In this document: positions 39,039 through 48,564 of the stretch, one piece after another
Layout: every line of letters begins with the position of its first letter
Position numbering within the stretch: position 1 is the first letter of the stretch
Origin: Vibrio neonatus
GTDB taxonomy: Bacteria > Pseudomonadota > Gammaproteobacteria > Enterobacterales > Vibrionaceae
Direction of reading: 5' to 3'
DNA: 64,000 bases
Assembly: GCF_024346975.1 (NCBI RefSeq)
Contig: NZ_AP024885.1
Location: forward strand, 1,426,001 to 1,490,000
Translations under genes and position numbers: made by a program
Notes under the pieces: model-generated
Told to the model about the DNA's origin: nothing
Databases searched by the model: none
The model's input: only the letters and a program-made list of their open reading frames with translations

Positions 39039-39158
39039 GTGAATTTTTTTTTGGTGTGTTCGATTTTAGCGCATTAGCGATAGCGAAAAAACGCTAAGCC
39101 AATTTCGCTTTAAACTCATCGGTAAGTAAACGCTAACCCATAAATTTTCATCCACTGT

Positions 39159-39167
39159 TTATCCACA
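39159..39167 (+). promoter_or_regulatory. DnaA box
   Basis: TTATCCACA matches the strong DnaA box consensus exactly. A degenerate neighbour (TTCATCCAC) begins at 39148. DnaA boxes also sit in the E. coli nrdA promoter, coupling nucleotide supply to replication initiation. Confidence 0.65.
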
Positions 39168-39187
39168 GTGCTATTTATAACTCAAAC

Positions 39188-39216
39188 TTGAAAAGTTCTC
39201 ATAAGCGCACTATCTT
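39188..39216 (+). promoter_or_regulatory. nrdA: Probable nrdA sigma-70 promoter
   Basis: TTGAAA (39188-39193) and TATCTT (39211-39216) are separated by exactly 17 bases. The -10 element overlaps the upstream NrdR-like box. Confidence 0.5.
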
Positions 39217-39252
39217 GTAAGTCGCCAAGGGATAGACCCCTATATGTAGTGT
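39207..39252. promoter_or_regulatory. Pair of NrdR-like boxes
   Basis: A good match to the 16-base NrdR box (acaCwAtATaTwGtgt) lies at 39237-39252, about 13 of 16 positions. A weaker one (about 10 of 16) lies at 39207-39222. Centres are 30 bases apart, near the usual three helical turns. NrdR with ATP or dATP represses ribonucleotide reductase genes. Confidence 0.55.
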
Positions 39253-39358
39253 TCCTACCTTTACAGCAAAGGTAGGTATGGATCATAAAGCCGCCAAACA
39301 TTTCAGTCGATGTTAAGAAGTGTGGCTTTCACCATTGATGTTATGGATATCAAACCGA

Positions 39359-41641
39359 ATGAATCAAAAACTTACCGTCACCAAGCGTCATGGACGCAAA
39401 GAAACGATAGATCTAGAAAAGATCCATCGAGTGATCACTTGGGCAGCAGAAGGCTTAGATAATGTCTCTGTATCTCAAGTAGAACTTAAATCTCAAATTC
39501 AGTTCTATGACGGGATAACGACTTCAGATATCCATGAAACCATGATCAAAGCGGCCGCTGACCTTATCTCTGAAGAAACGCCTGATTATCAATATCTAGC
39601 GGCTCGTTTATCGGTATTCCACCTACGTAAAAAAGCCTACGGCCAATATGAGCCACCAACGCTGTTTGACCATGTCACTAAAATGGTTGATGCGGGTAAA
39701 TACGACAAGCATTTATTAGAAGATTACACTCGTGAAGAGTTAGAGGTGATGGACTCGTTCATCGACCACAGACGTGACCTTAACTTTTCTTACGCTGCTG
39801 TTAAGCAGTTAGAAGGCAAATACTTTGTACAAAACCGCGTTTCTAAAGAAATTTATGAAAGTGCGCAGTTTTTATACATTTTGGTCTCCGCATGCCTATT
39901 CTCCAAATACCCAAGAGAGACCCGTTTAGACTACATTCGTCGTTTTTATGATGCGGTATCTCTATTTAAAATATCACTACCAACGCCAATTATGGCTGGC
40001 GTGCGTACCCCTACTCGTCAATTTAGCTCTTGTGTACTAATTGAATGTGGCGACAGCTTAGATTCAATTAACGCGACAGCAAGCTCGATTGTTCGCTACG
40101 TATCACAACGTGCTGGTATTGGTATCAATGCTGGACGCATCCGCGCTCTAGGCTCAGAAATCCGTAATGGTGAAGCCTTCCATACGGGTTGTATCCCGTT
40201 TTATAAGTATTTCCAAACCGCAGTAAAATGTTGTTCACAAGGTGGCGTACGTGGCGGCGCAGCGACAGTCTTCTACCCACTATGGCACGGTGAAGTACAA
40301 AACCTGCTGGTATTAAAAAATAACCGTGGCGTTGAAGAAAACCGTGTTCGTCATATGGACTACGGCGTACAACTAAACAAACTGATGTATTCTCGCCTTA
40401 TTAGCGGCGGCAATATCACTCTATTCTCGCCTTCTGATGTTCCTGGGCTATACGATGCCTTCTTTGAAGATCAAGATGAGTTTGAGCGTCTATATACCCA
40501 ATACGAAAACGATCCAAGCATTAAGCAAGAACAAGTTAAAGCGGTTGAGCTATTTAGCATCTTGATGCAAGAGCGCGCTTCAACAGGCCGTATCTATATT
40601 CAAAACGTCGACCACTGTAATACGCACAGTCCGTTTGATTCTAAGGTTGCGCCTGTTCGTCAATCTAACTTATGTCTAGAGATTGCTCTGCCAACTAAAC
40701 CTTTAACTAACGTTGAAGATGAAAATGGTGAAATTGCCCTTTGTACGCTATCAGCGTTTAACTTAGGCGCAATTGATAGCCTTGACGATCTTGCTGAGCT
40801 TTCTGATCTGGTGATTCGCGCACTGGATGCTCTGCTGGATTATCAAGACTACCCACTTCCTGCGGCGCGCATTTCTACCATGAACCGACGCACCTTAGGT
40901 GTTGGCGTAATTAACTACGCCTACTACTTAGCCAAAAATGGCGCTAAGTATTCTGATGGTTCAGGTAATGCCTTAACCCACAGAACCTTTGAAGCAATTC
41001 AGTACCACTTGCTAAAAGCCTCGGTTGATTTGGCTAAAGAGCAAGGCGCTTGCCCATCGTTCCATGAGACTACGTACTCAAAAGGTATTTTACCGATTGA
41101 TACTTACAAGAGCTCACTGGATCAAGTGTGTGATGAACCACTGCACTACGATTGGGAAACCTTACGTCAAGAGATCAAACAACACGGTCTACGTAACTCA
41201 ACCTTGACGGCACTAATGCCGTCAGAGACCTCTTCGCAAATCTCGAACGCAACCAACGGTATTGAACCACCACGCGGTTATGTATCGGTAAAAGCGTCAA
41301 AAGACGGCATCTTGAAGCAAGTTGTACCTGAATTTACCAAGTACAAAGACAACTACGAATTGCTATGGGATATTCCAAGCAACGACGGTTATCTAAATCT
41401 CGTTGGCATCATGCAAAAATTTGTCGACCAATCGATTTCAGCTAATACCAACTACGATCCAAACAATTACGACAGTGGTAAAGTACCAATGAAGTTGCTA
41501 CTTCGTGATCTGTTAAATGCCTACAAAATGGGCGTAAAAACACTCTACTATCACAACACGCGTGATGGTGCGAAAGACGACCAGAAAGATGTGGTTGTTG
41601 AGCAAGATGATGACTGCGCAGGCGGCGGTTGTAAGATTTAA
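39359..41641 (+). CDS. nrdA: Ribonucleoside-diphosphate reductase class Ia, alpha subunit
   Basis: I choose the ATG at 39359 (MNQKLTVTKRHGRKETIDLE), which lines up with E. coli NrdA; the frame is open from 39320. The product has 760 residues. It holds the ATP-cone at 1-95, the catalytic barrel with FSSCVLIECGDSLDSINATA and ALMPSETSSQISNATNGIEP, and the C-terminal dithiol CAGGGCKI that exchanges with thioredoxin. It reduces ribonucleotides for DNA synthesis with the NrdB radical subunit. A hairpin lies between it and nrdB. Confidence 0.98.
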   Translation: MNQKLTVTKRHGRKETIDLEKIHRVITWAAEGLDNVSVSQVELKSQIQFYDGITTSDIHETMIKAAADLISEETPDYQYLAARLSVFHLRKKAYGQYEPPTLFDHVTKMVDAGKYDKHLLEDYTREELEVMDSFIDHRRDLNFSYAAVKQLEGKYFVQNRVSKEIYESAQFLYILVSACLFSKYPRETRLDYIRRFYDAVSLFKISLPTPIMAGVRTPTRQFSSCVLIECGDSLDSINATASSIVRYVSQRAGIGINAGRIRALGSEIRNGEAFHTGCIPFYKYFQTAVKCCSQGGVRGGAATVFYPLWHGEVQNLLVLKNNRGVEENRVRHMDYGVQLNKLMYSRLISGGNITLFSPSDVPGLYDAFFEDQDEFERLYTQYENDPSIKQEQVKAVELFSILMQERASTGRIYIQNVDHCNTHSPFDSKVAPVRQSNLCLEIALPTKPLTNVEDENGEIALCTLSAFNLGAIDSLDDLAELSDLVIRALDALLDYQDYPLPAARISTMNRRTLGVGVINYAYYLAKNGAKYSDGSGNALTHRTFEAIQYHLLKASVDLAKEQGACPSFHETTYSKGILPIDTYKSSLDQVCDEPLHYDWETLRQEIKQHGLRNSTLTALMPSETSSQISNATNGIEPPRGYVSVKASKDGILKQVVPEFTKYKDNYELLWDIPSNDGYLNLVGIMQKFVDQSISANTNYDPNNYDSGKVPMKLLLRDLLNAYKMGVKTLYYHNTRDGAKDDQKDVVVEQDDDCAGGGCKI

Positions 41642-41654
41642 TTTTTAAGCTGAA

Positions 41655-41676
41655 GGGGCGAACATTCGCCCCTATT
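41655..41676 (+). terminator. Hairpin between nrdA and nrdB
   Basis: A perfect 8-bp stem GGGGCGAA / TTCGCCCC with TATTTTG after it, 14 bases beyond the nrdA stop. It may act as a partial terminator or an mRNA-stabilising hairpin. Confidence 0.55.
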
Positions 41677-41710
41677 TTGCTGTTTAACTTATGGAATAAT
41701 CGAGGCTAGT

Positions 41711-42844
41711 ATGTCCTATAGTACCTTTACTCAAAACAAAAATGATCAGCTTAAAGAACCTATGTTTTTGGGCCAACCTGTCAACGTAGCGCGTTACGAC
41801 CAACAAAAATTTGAGATTTTTGAAAAGCTGATTGAAAAACAACTGAGCTTTTTCTGGCGTCCTGAAGAAGTGGACGTTTCTAGTGACCGTATCGACTACA
41901 ACAAGTTACCCGACCATGAAAAACACATTTTCATCAGTAACTTAAAATACCAAACCCTACTCGATTCTATCCAAGGTCGTAGCCCGAACGTGGCATTGCT
42001 ACCGCTGGTTTCACTACCAGAAGTTGAAACTTGGATTGAAACTTGGTCATTCTCTGAGACAATTCACTCGCGCTCTTATACGCATATTATCCGTAATATC
42101 GTAAACGACCCATCAACGGTTTTTGATGATATCGTTGAAAACGAACATATTTTAAAACGTGCTAAAGACATTGCGCATTACTACGATGACCTGATTGAAG
42201 CGACCAACGATTACCATCGTTACGGCGAAGGTTCACACCAAATCAATGGTGAAACCGTAGTTGTCGATCTGCACACGCTGAAAAAGAAATTATACCTTTG
42301 CCTAATGTCAGTGAACGCCCTAGAAGCGATTCGTTTCTATGTGAGCTTTGCCTGTTCATTTGCCTTTGCTGAGCGTGAACTGATGGAAGGTAACGCAAAA
42401 ATCATCAAGCTGATTGCTCGTGATGAAGCGCTGCATTTATCAGGTACCCAGCACATGGTGAATTTACTGCGCAACGGTCAAGACGACTTTAGCTTCATGC
42501 AAATTGCAGAAGAGTGCAGACAAGAGTGTTTTGATCTGTTTAAAGACGCTGCAGAGCAAGAAAAAGAATGGGCTGAATACCTATTCAAAGATGGCTCTAT
42601 GATTGGTCTTAACAAAGACATCCTTTGCCAATACGTTGAGTACATTACCAATATCCGCATGCAAGCGGTTGGCCTAGACATTGCTTACCCTGACGCAACC
42701 AACAACCCTATTCCATGGATCAACGCATGGTTATCATCAGACAACGTGCAAGTTGCACCGCAAGAAGCTGAAATCAGCTCTTACCTTGTGGGACAAATTG
42801 ATAACGAAGTGTCAGCAGACGACTTTGAGAATTTTGAGCTTTAG
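41711..42844 (+). CDS. nrdB: Ribonucleoside-diphosphate reductase class Ia, beta subunit
   Basis: A 377-residue ferritin-like di-iron protein that holds the tyrosyl radical. [12 protein letters not shown] carries a Glu and His iron ligand and the radical Tyr at the expected spacing; further ligands are in ENEHIL and [12 protein letters not shown]. It pairs with NrdA. yfaE follows 26 bases later. Confidence 0.97.
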   Translation: MSYSTFTQNKNDQLKEPMFLGQPVNVARYDQQKFEIFEKLIEKQLSFFWRPEEVDVSSDRIDYNKLPDHEKHIFISNLKYQTLLDSIQGRSPNVALLPLVSLPEVETWIETWSFSETIHSRSYTHIIRNIVNDPSTVFDDIVENEHILKRAKDIAHYYDDLIEATNDYHRYGEGSHQINGETVVVDLHTLKKKLYLCLMSVNALEAIRFYVSFACSFAFAERELMEGNAKIIKLIARDEALHLSGTQHMVNLLRNGQDDFSFMQIAEECRQECFDLFKDAAEQEKEWAEYLFKDGSMIGLNKDILCQYVEYITNIRMQAVGLDIAYPDATNNPIPWINAWLSSDNVQVAPQEAEISSYLVGQIDNEVSADDFENFEL

Positions 42845-42870
42845 TAATTAAGGATACGACAGGCTAAGTA

Positions 42871-43152
42871 ATGCATAAGGTTACGATTAATAAAGTCACT
42901 AAATTAGTTAACTCTAGAAACACTACCCTTCTAGAAGCGATGGAAACATCGGGCTTAAAGCCAGAGTTCAACTGCCGAGATGGGCACTGCGGCGCTTGTC
43001 GCTGTAAGTTGAGTTCCGGCGAGGTCGAATATATCGGCTTTGCTATGGCGTATTTAAAAAGTGATGAAATACTACCTTGTATATGCAGAGCAAAGTCTGA
43101 CGTGCAGCTAGAGGACGTCAATATCCATAATGAGATACTGTCAGCCTCATAG
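42871..43152 (+). CDS. yfaE: Class I ribonucleotide reductase maintenance ferredoxin YfaE
   Basis: A 93-residue plant-type [2Fe-2S] ferredoxin. Cluster cysteines are in FNCRDGHCGACRC and in LPCICRAKSD. In E. coli YfaE supplies electrons to rebuild the NrdB di-iron tyrosyl cofactor. Last gene of the nrdA-nrdB-yfaE operon. Confidence 0.95.
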   Translation: MHKVTINKVTKLVNSRNTTLLEAMETSGLKPEFNCRDGHCGACRCKLSSGEVEYIGFAMAYLKSDEILPCICRAKSDVQLEDVNIHNEILSAS

Positions 43153-43174
43153 CACTACGCTAAATTACCAGCAT

Positions 43175-43213
43175 TAAAAAACGCCCTTAATCACGATTAA
43201 GGGCGTTTTTTTG
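43175..43213 (+). terminator. Terminator of the nrdAB-yfaE operon
   Basis: A long stem with AACGCCCTTAATC / GATTAAGGGCGTT arms and a T-tract; its A-run on the other side could also stop minus-strand transcription. Confidence 0.92.
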
Positions 43214-43255
43214 TTTTTGTTCTAAGAAAACCGTATTTGTTTCTAAAAGATTGGA

Positions 43256-43588
43256 TTAGCCCGAAACTGGTACCCAAGTATACAAAGAATCGCGGCTCTC
43301 AAACTGATTGCGACTTTGACGCATCATCCAGTGATGATGACCTAAGATGTGCTCGGCATCCGATTCACATACGTTTTTAAGTCCAATTAGGTGACCATCA
43401 TCATCAAACAACTTGAGTTGGTAATTAGCATTTTCAACCCTTTCATCATTGGCTTTAGTGCGATTATGAACAGAGACACCTCGCCACATAGCCAGCAGCG
43501 TAATCAGATCAATATTCTCGACTTCTCCGAGCGACACCTGATCAATACCCACTGTATACCAAACCTCAATTCTAGATTGATTATGCAT
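43256..43588 (-). CDS. Conserved-looking protein of unknown function
   Basis: A 110-residue soluble protein that I do not recognise. It begins MHNQSRIEVWYTVGIDQVSL after a strong GGGAGGAG ribosome-binding site, which supports it as a real gene. A His-rich patch (HILGHHHWMM) lies near residues 81-90. It ends at the nrd terminator region and is not obviously linked to a neighbour. Confidence 0.6.
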   Translation of the reverse strand: MHNQSRIEVWYTVGIDQVSLGEVENIDLITLLAMWRGVSVHNRTKANDERVENANYQLKLFDDDGHLIGLKNVCESDAEHILGHHHWMMRQSRNQFESRDSLYTWVPVSG

Positions 43589-43805
43589 AACTCTCCTCCC
43601 TGACAGTGCATATGGCCGTGCTTATAAAAAGCGAACCATCATTATAAACTTAGTTGCACCTACAAAAAGTAGTGGAATATTCTAAAGTTAAAAATTGCGA
43701 TAATTTCATTAAAAATCAGCAACTTAAGCCTTAGAACAAAACGCTATATCACAATTGAATGTTCAGGTTACCAAATTTGAAACAATCAGTGCAGTGCGAC
43801 GAGTA
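43589..43805. other. Intergenic gap upstream of the unknown protein gene
   Basis: About 215 AT-rich bases between the small unknown gene and the CinA-like gene on the same strand. No gene or clear site seen. Confidence 0.4.
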
Positions 43806-45074
43806 TCACAGTTTTTTTATACTGGACGCGACTCTGGTCACACTGCCATAGTTAGCAAATAACTCTTGGTTGTCTAAGTTACGGCGTAGCATATCGATAG
43901 CGATAGCAGAAATCACTATACTTCTAGCCTTGTAACTGTAATCTCGTTTAAATTCAATTATTTGAGACGATATATTACGCTGATCGGCAAGAGCAATCTG
44001 TACCCCACCACTGTGCGTATCCAAAATAATAATTCCGTTACTGTTTGATCTTTCGAGGGAATATAGACCGTATCTTTGTTCAAACATTAAGTGTTCGTCT
44101 TCGCCGACAGGTTTTAGTGCTTTGTGCGCGACATTGATTGAATTAACGGTCACTTGTTGTGAAATTGCCTGCTCCGCTAACCATTGATGCAGATACCCTT
44201 GCGTCGAATGATCAAAAATATTGAGGTTGAGCTGTTGCTCTTTCAGCAGTGCCATCGTTCTATCGCGAACGTCCATATTGATAGAAATGGTATTGGCTTG
44301 TAGCTCTTGCTCTACATTGGCTAAAAACTGAGTGACTTGTTGATTGAGCTCAGAGTAAAACACCTTAACTTCAATAAAAGGCAGCGCCGAACGATAGCCT
44401 AATGTCCCCCCTTGTGGGCATTCAAGGGGCTCAATTTGACTGGCAATACCCGATTCAGATAAACCAAAGGTGTGGATGCGGTGGATCTGTTTTTGTTCAA
44501 CGCTATTAAATCGAGACTGCATATCAGTAACAATCTCTTGCTTAACCATAGATTTAAATTCGTGTGGCACGCCGGGAGTGAAGTAGCAAATAGCGCCGTT
44601 GATCACACAGCTAAATCCGCAAGCGGTTCCTCTAAGGTTGTCTAGAAGCGCACTGCCAGCAGGTAACATCGCTTGTTTGATGTTGGACTCTGGCATGGGT
44701 CTTTGCCACTGCGCAAACATCTGTTTGATTCTGACCACCCACTCTTCATACAAGACTAAATCCACGCCCGCACTCAATGCGGCCGCTTCGGCTGTCATAT
44801 CATCACTGGTTGGTCCTAATCCCCCATTGACAATCACTACGTCATGCTCTGTCGATAACTGAGATAAGCCGTTTGAGATCGCCTGTAACGAATCTCCCAC
44901 TGTCGTTCGAGTGGTCATTTGAAAACCATTATCGAATAAATATGAAGAAAGCCAACTGGCGTTAGTATCCACAATATCACCAAACAACACTTCCTCTCCC
45001 GTGCTTAGCATGGCGATACGTGGCGTTGTTGGTTTAATGATTGCTTGTGATTGGTGGTCTTTAGTTGTGTTCAT
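43806..45074 (-). CDS. CinA family protein (YfaY-like)
   Basis: A 422-residue protein. The N-terminal molybdopterin-binding-like domain (about 15-185) is clear: LSTGEEVLFGDIVDTNASWL, VIVNGGLGPTSDDMTAEAA, and ITPGVPHEFKSMV-type CYFTPGVPHE. This COG1058 domain acts on ADP-ribose in some CinA proteins. The C-terminal region (about 270-422) is positioned like a PncC/NMN deamidase domain, but its catalytic ESCTGG-type motif is not visible. It therefore resembles E. coli YfaY, a homologue lacking deamidase activity. Confidence 0.75.
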   Translation of the reverse strand: MNTTKDHQSQAIIKPTTPRIAMLSTGEEVLFGDIVDTNASWLSSYLFDNGFQMTTRTTVGDSLQAISNGLSQLSTEHDVVIVNGGLGPTSDDMTAEAAALSAGVDLVLYEEWVVRIKQMFAQWQRPMPESNIKQAMLPAGSALLDNLRGTACGFSCVINGAICYFTPGVPHEFKSMVKQEIVTDMQSRFNSVEQKQIHRIHTFGLSESGIASQIEPLECPQGGTLGYRSALPFIEVKVFYSELNQQVTQFLANVEQELQANTISINMDVRDRTMALLKEQQLNLNIFDHSTQGYLHQWLAEQAISQQVTVNSINVAHKALKPVGEDEHLMFEQRYGLYSLERSNSNGIIILDTHSGGVQIALADQRNISSQIIEFKRDYSYKARSIVISAIAIDMLRRNLDNQELFANYGSVTRVASSIKKL

Positions 45075-45263
45075 ACTACTTTCTTTTCACTCAGCTTATG
45101 TCTACGTCACATCTGTACAAGTTACATGCATGTTAATTGCAAGTGTATCCATACATGACGCAATGAATCAAAATGAAACTTAATGTTAAGTTATTGTTTT
45201 ATTTAACCTAAAAATAAGAGATAATTGTGAAACAGATCGAATTTATTTGCATGGAGCCATTGG

Positions 45264-46154
45264 GTGCAACTTAAAAAGTTTGCTACATCATTACTAAGCA
45301 TATTGAGTGGTGCGGCGTTTGCTGACTATGACACCAGTCGCCATATCGAACTCTCTTATGAATCAAGTTGTAATAATGCATACCAATATTGTATGAAGGA
45401 ACATACAAAATATCATTCTATGTCATTGGATAATAATGAATTAGATCTGGATACTCAGGCTAGTTCAATCCCTATGCACTATACCATATCTGATACAAGA
45501 GATTGGGATTACCTCGCAGAGCAAACCTATACCATCTTAGGTTTAAGCGTGGTGACGGTCGGTCTAATGACTTTTCTTCCTGAAAGCATTACTAAATGGG
45601 ATGACGATGACAGAGATCTGGCTAAGTTAGGCGATAAATGGGTAGAGAATGTTAAGGCAGGCCCAGTTTGGGATCGCGATGAACATTTTTTAAATTACAT
45701 TATGCATCCTTATTTTGGCGGCGTTTATTATACGGCGGCAAGACATGCCGGATTTAATGAGTTTGAATCTTTCGCCTACTCTTTCACTATGTCAACTTTC
45801 TTTTGGGAGTATGGCGTTGAGGCATTTGCCGAAGTGCCTTCTTGGCAGGATCTGTTCGTCACTCCCGTTTTTGGTGCGGTGGTCGGTGAATTGATGCTAC
45901 AAGGTGAGCAGAGCATACTTGCCAGTGGCGGTAAAGTATTAGGCTCTGAAACTATGGGCGGAATTTCGCTGTTCTTCTTAAATCCCGTGGGGAAAATACA
46001 CTATTGGATCACCGATGCATGGGGAGGTGACGCTCAAGCGCAGTTTGTCACTAATCCTTGGTTTGGTTATCAAGACGCTGCGGTATTTGCTCTTGATGCG
46101 GGCGCACCTTACGACCGACAATTTATCGGAATGCAGATGAAGCTGACCTTTTAA
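45264..46154 (+). CDS. DUF3943 family exported protein
   Basis: A 296-residue protein starting at a GTG with GGAG about ten bases before. Residues 1-20 are a signal peptide (ending GAAFA). The region DEHFLNYIMHPYFGGVYYTA followed by AYSFTMSTFFWEYGVEAFAEVPS is characteristic of DUF3943, thought to be an outer-membrane-associated or beta-rich family. Function unknown. It is monocistronic and ends at a hairpin. Confidence 0.75.
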   Translation: MQLKKFATSLLSILSGAAFADYDTSRHIELSYESSCNNAYQYCMKEHTKYHSMSLDNNELDLDTQASSIPMHYTISDTRDWDYLAEQTYTILGLSVVTVGLMTFLPESITKWDDDDRDLAKLGDKWVENVKAGPVWDRDEHFLNYIMHPYFGGVYYTAARHAGFNEFESFAYSFTMSTFFWEYGVEAFAEVPSWQDLFVTPVFGAVVGELMLQGEQSILASGGKVLGSETMGGISLFFLNPVGKIHYWITDAWGGDAQAQFVTNPWFGYQDAAVFALDAGAPYDRQFIGMQMKLTF

Positions 46155-46191
46155 ACTCTCTTCAAATATTATTCGCTTTATATCAAACATT

Positions 46192-46227
46192 AAAAATCCC
46201 GTAACCTTATGGTTTACGGGATTTTTC
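46192..46227. terminator. Bidirectional terminator
   Basis: AAAAATCCCGTAA pairs with TTTACGGGATTTTT around a short loop, between the convergent DUF3943 and acyl-CoA dehydrogenase genes. Confidence 0.9.
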
Positions 46228-46275
46228 TATTATGATGGCAGGTAGTATTACGCTATTGCTGAAAACAAGCCCATA

Positions 46276-48564
46276 TTACGCAGCGTCATCATCAACCGAA
46301 CGAACACCTGCTGGTTTTTGCGTGCGCACCTCATCAAAATCATGGCTAAAGTGATCCACCTGTATTGCTCGATAGCGCAACTTGTCGGCTTCTAACACTT
46401 GATTCACTTCCTCTTGAGATAAAATCCCTAGCATCTTAGCCGTGCTGAGCTTCTCTTGTAGAGGCTGCTTTTTCTCAATACGCTTATCTTTGATCGCCTG
46501 AGTGATCTTTTTCTCAATCGGCGCAACAGATAACATAGCGCTAAAGGCGCGTTCCATAATCCCCACCGCGTCATCTTCTTTATCACTGACATAACACAGT
46601 TTGGTCAAACGCTCACGATGCTCGCCTTGCTCCATTAATAAACGCGCCACTTGCAACGTCAGATCATCACTTGGCGGCGCAAATCGGTTACCTAGTGGGA
46701 AAATTAATCCTTTCATCACGTATTTAGCCCAGCGCACAGGAAAGTTGTCGTACGCTTCTTGCAAAGATTTTGCCCCTTGATACAAACAGTGCTCAACCGC
46801 ATATTGCAAAAATGGCAAATCTTTCTCTTGCTCGCCCTCATCGTGATAACGCTTTAATGCCGCAGAGGCAAGATACAAATAGCTGAGCAAATCGCCCAGA
46901 CGCGCTGAGATTAACTCTTTTCTTTTTAGCTCTCCGCCCAACGTCAGCATGGCAAAATCTGAACTCACCGCGAGTGCGCGGCTCAAGCGAGTCATGTCTT
47001 TATAATAGGACTTAGTTTTGCCTGCTACCGGTGATGAGATAAATGCCGAAGCCGTCAGCGCAGCGCCAAATGCACCGAAACTGTTTTTGGTCGCATGCCC
47101 AATATGTCTAAACAATAAAGTATCAAACTTCGCTGCTGCGCTATCAACATCAGGGTCTGACGCCAGTTCCATCTCACTTAATACATAAGGATGGCATCGC
47201 GTTGCGCCTTGACCAAAAATCATCAAGTTACGGGTCAATATATTGGCACCCTCAACGGTGATAGCGACCGGAATACCACTATAAGGATGCGATAAATAAT
47301 TCATTGGGCCTTGCTGAATAGCGCGACCAGAATGGATATCCATAGCATCATTTAAGATAGTGCGTCCCATTTCGGTCATATGATATTTGGCAATCGCCGT
47401 TACTATGCCCGGCTTTTCACCGCTATCTAACGCAGTAGTAGTCAGTGTGCGACTCGCCTCTAATAGATAAGCAAGCCCGCCAATACGACCTAAACTTTCT
47501 GCCACCCCTTCAAAGCGGCCAATCGATAAACCAAACTGCTTACGTACCAGTGAATATGCGCCGGTGGTTTTTGCCGTTAAGTGCCCAATAGAGGTGCCTA
47601 ACGCTGGCAATGAAATCCCGCGACCAGCAGACAGACATTCCACCAACATGCGCCATCCCTTACCCGCGTAGTCCGCGCCACCAATTAGCCAATCCATAGG
47701 AATAAACACATTCTCGCCACGTGTTGGGCCATTCATAAATGCTAAGCCTAAAGGATCGTGACGCTCACCATTTTCAACGCCCGGATGAGAGGTTGGAATT
47801 AAGGCACATGTAATGCCCAGTTCAGTGCCTTTACTTAATAGGTTTTCAGGGTCGTTGAGTTTAAATGCTAAACCCAACACCGTCGCCACTGGAGCGAGAG
47901 TAATATAACGTTTGTTCCAACTCAGATTGATACCTAATACTTTTTTCCCTTCGTGCTCACCATAACAAACCGTGCCTGTATCAGGGATAGCGCCTGCATC
48001 AGATCCTGCTTCAGGTCCAGTAAGAGCAAAACAGGGAATGTCAGTACCATCAGCAAGACGAGGCAACCAATACTCTTTTTGCTCTTGCGTGCCGTAATGA
48101 GACAATAATTCACCAGGGCCTAACGAGTTTGGCACCATCACAGTCACCGCAGCGCTAATACTGCGTGAGGCAATTTTGGTCACCACTGTGGAGTTAGCTA
48201 AAGAAGAAAATTCACGACCACCATATTGTTTCGAGATCACTAAAGAGAAGAAACGCTCTTTTTTAAGGTATTCCCAAACTTCACTCGGTAAGTCTCGGTC
48301 TTTTTGCACTATTTGATAATCATCAATCATGTCTAATAATGTCTCGACTTGATTATCAATAAAGCTTTGCTCTTCGACAGTTAGGGTCGGTTTTGGATAA
48401 GCGTGCAACTTTTCCCAATCAGGTGCACCTGAAAACAGATCCCCTTCCCACCAAACACTGCCCGCTTCCATGGCTTCGCGTTCGGTATCAGACAGAGGCG
48501 GTAACACCTTTTTAAACATTTTAAATGCTGGATCACTTACCCATTTTCTTCTGTAAGAAGTCAT
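46276..48564 (-). CDS. fadE: Acyl-CoA dehydrogenase, FadE family
   Basis: A 762-residue flavoenzyme for the first step of fatty acid beta-oxidation. The FAD and substrate-binding signature is ALTGPEAGSDAGAIPD (about residues 167-183), and the C-terminal half has the FadE-specific extension to residue 762. It is shorter than E. coli FadE (about 814), lacking the N-terminal hydrophobic part. Vibrios often carry more than one FadE; this is the copy next to a TetR regulator. It overlaps that regulator by 4 bases. Confidence 0.9.
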   Translation of the reverse strand: MTSYRRKWVSDPAFKMFKKVLPPLSDTEREAMEAGSVWWEGDLFSGAPDWEKLHAYPKPTLTVEEQSFIDNQVETLLDMIDDYQIVQKDRDLPSEVWEYLKKERFFSLVISKQYGGREFSSLANSTVVTKIASRSISAAVTVMVPNSLGPGELLSHYGTQEQKEYWLPRLADGTDIPCFALTGPEAGSDAGAIPDTGTVCYGEHEGKKVLGINLSWNKRYITLAPVATVLGLAFKLNDPENLLSKGTELGITCALIPTSHPGVENGERHDPLGLAFMNGPTRGENVFIPMDWLIGGADYAGKGWRMLVECLSAGRGISLPALGTSIGHLTAKTTGAYSLVRKQFGLSIGRFEGVAESLGRIGGLAYLLEASRTLTTTALDSGEKPGIVTAIAKYHMTEMGRTILNDAMDIHSGRAIQQGPMNYLSHPYSGIPVAITVEGANILTRNLMIFGQGATRCHPYVLSEMELASDPDVDSAAAKFDTLLFRHIGHATKNSFGAFGAALTASAFISSPVAGKTKSYYKDMTRLSRALAVSSDFAMLTLGGELKRKELISARLGDLLSYLYLASAALKRYHDEGEQEKDLPFLQYAVEHCLYQGAKSLQEAYDNFPVRWAKYVMKGLIFPLGNRFAPPSDDLTLQVARLLMEQGEHRERLTKLCYVSDKEDDAVGIMERAFSAMLSVAPIEKKITQAIKDKRIEKKQPLQEKLSTAKMLGILSQEEVNQVLEADKLRYRAIQVDHFSHDFDEVRTQKPAGVRSVDDDAA

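Larger units (their letters stand above)
38922..39358. promoter_or_regulatory. Long nrdA upstream regulatory region
   Basis: About 440 bases without a gene. It holds an FNR-type palindrome, a DnaA box, a promoter and two NrdR-like boxes listed separately, plus AT-rich tracts and a TTAGCG / CGCTAA repeat. This matches the densely regulated nrdAB promoter of E. coli. Confidence 0.6.

Noticed and set aside
45226-45240. CRP-like site before the DUF3943 gene
   Set aside because: TGTGA is present but the partner half-site is a poor match.
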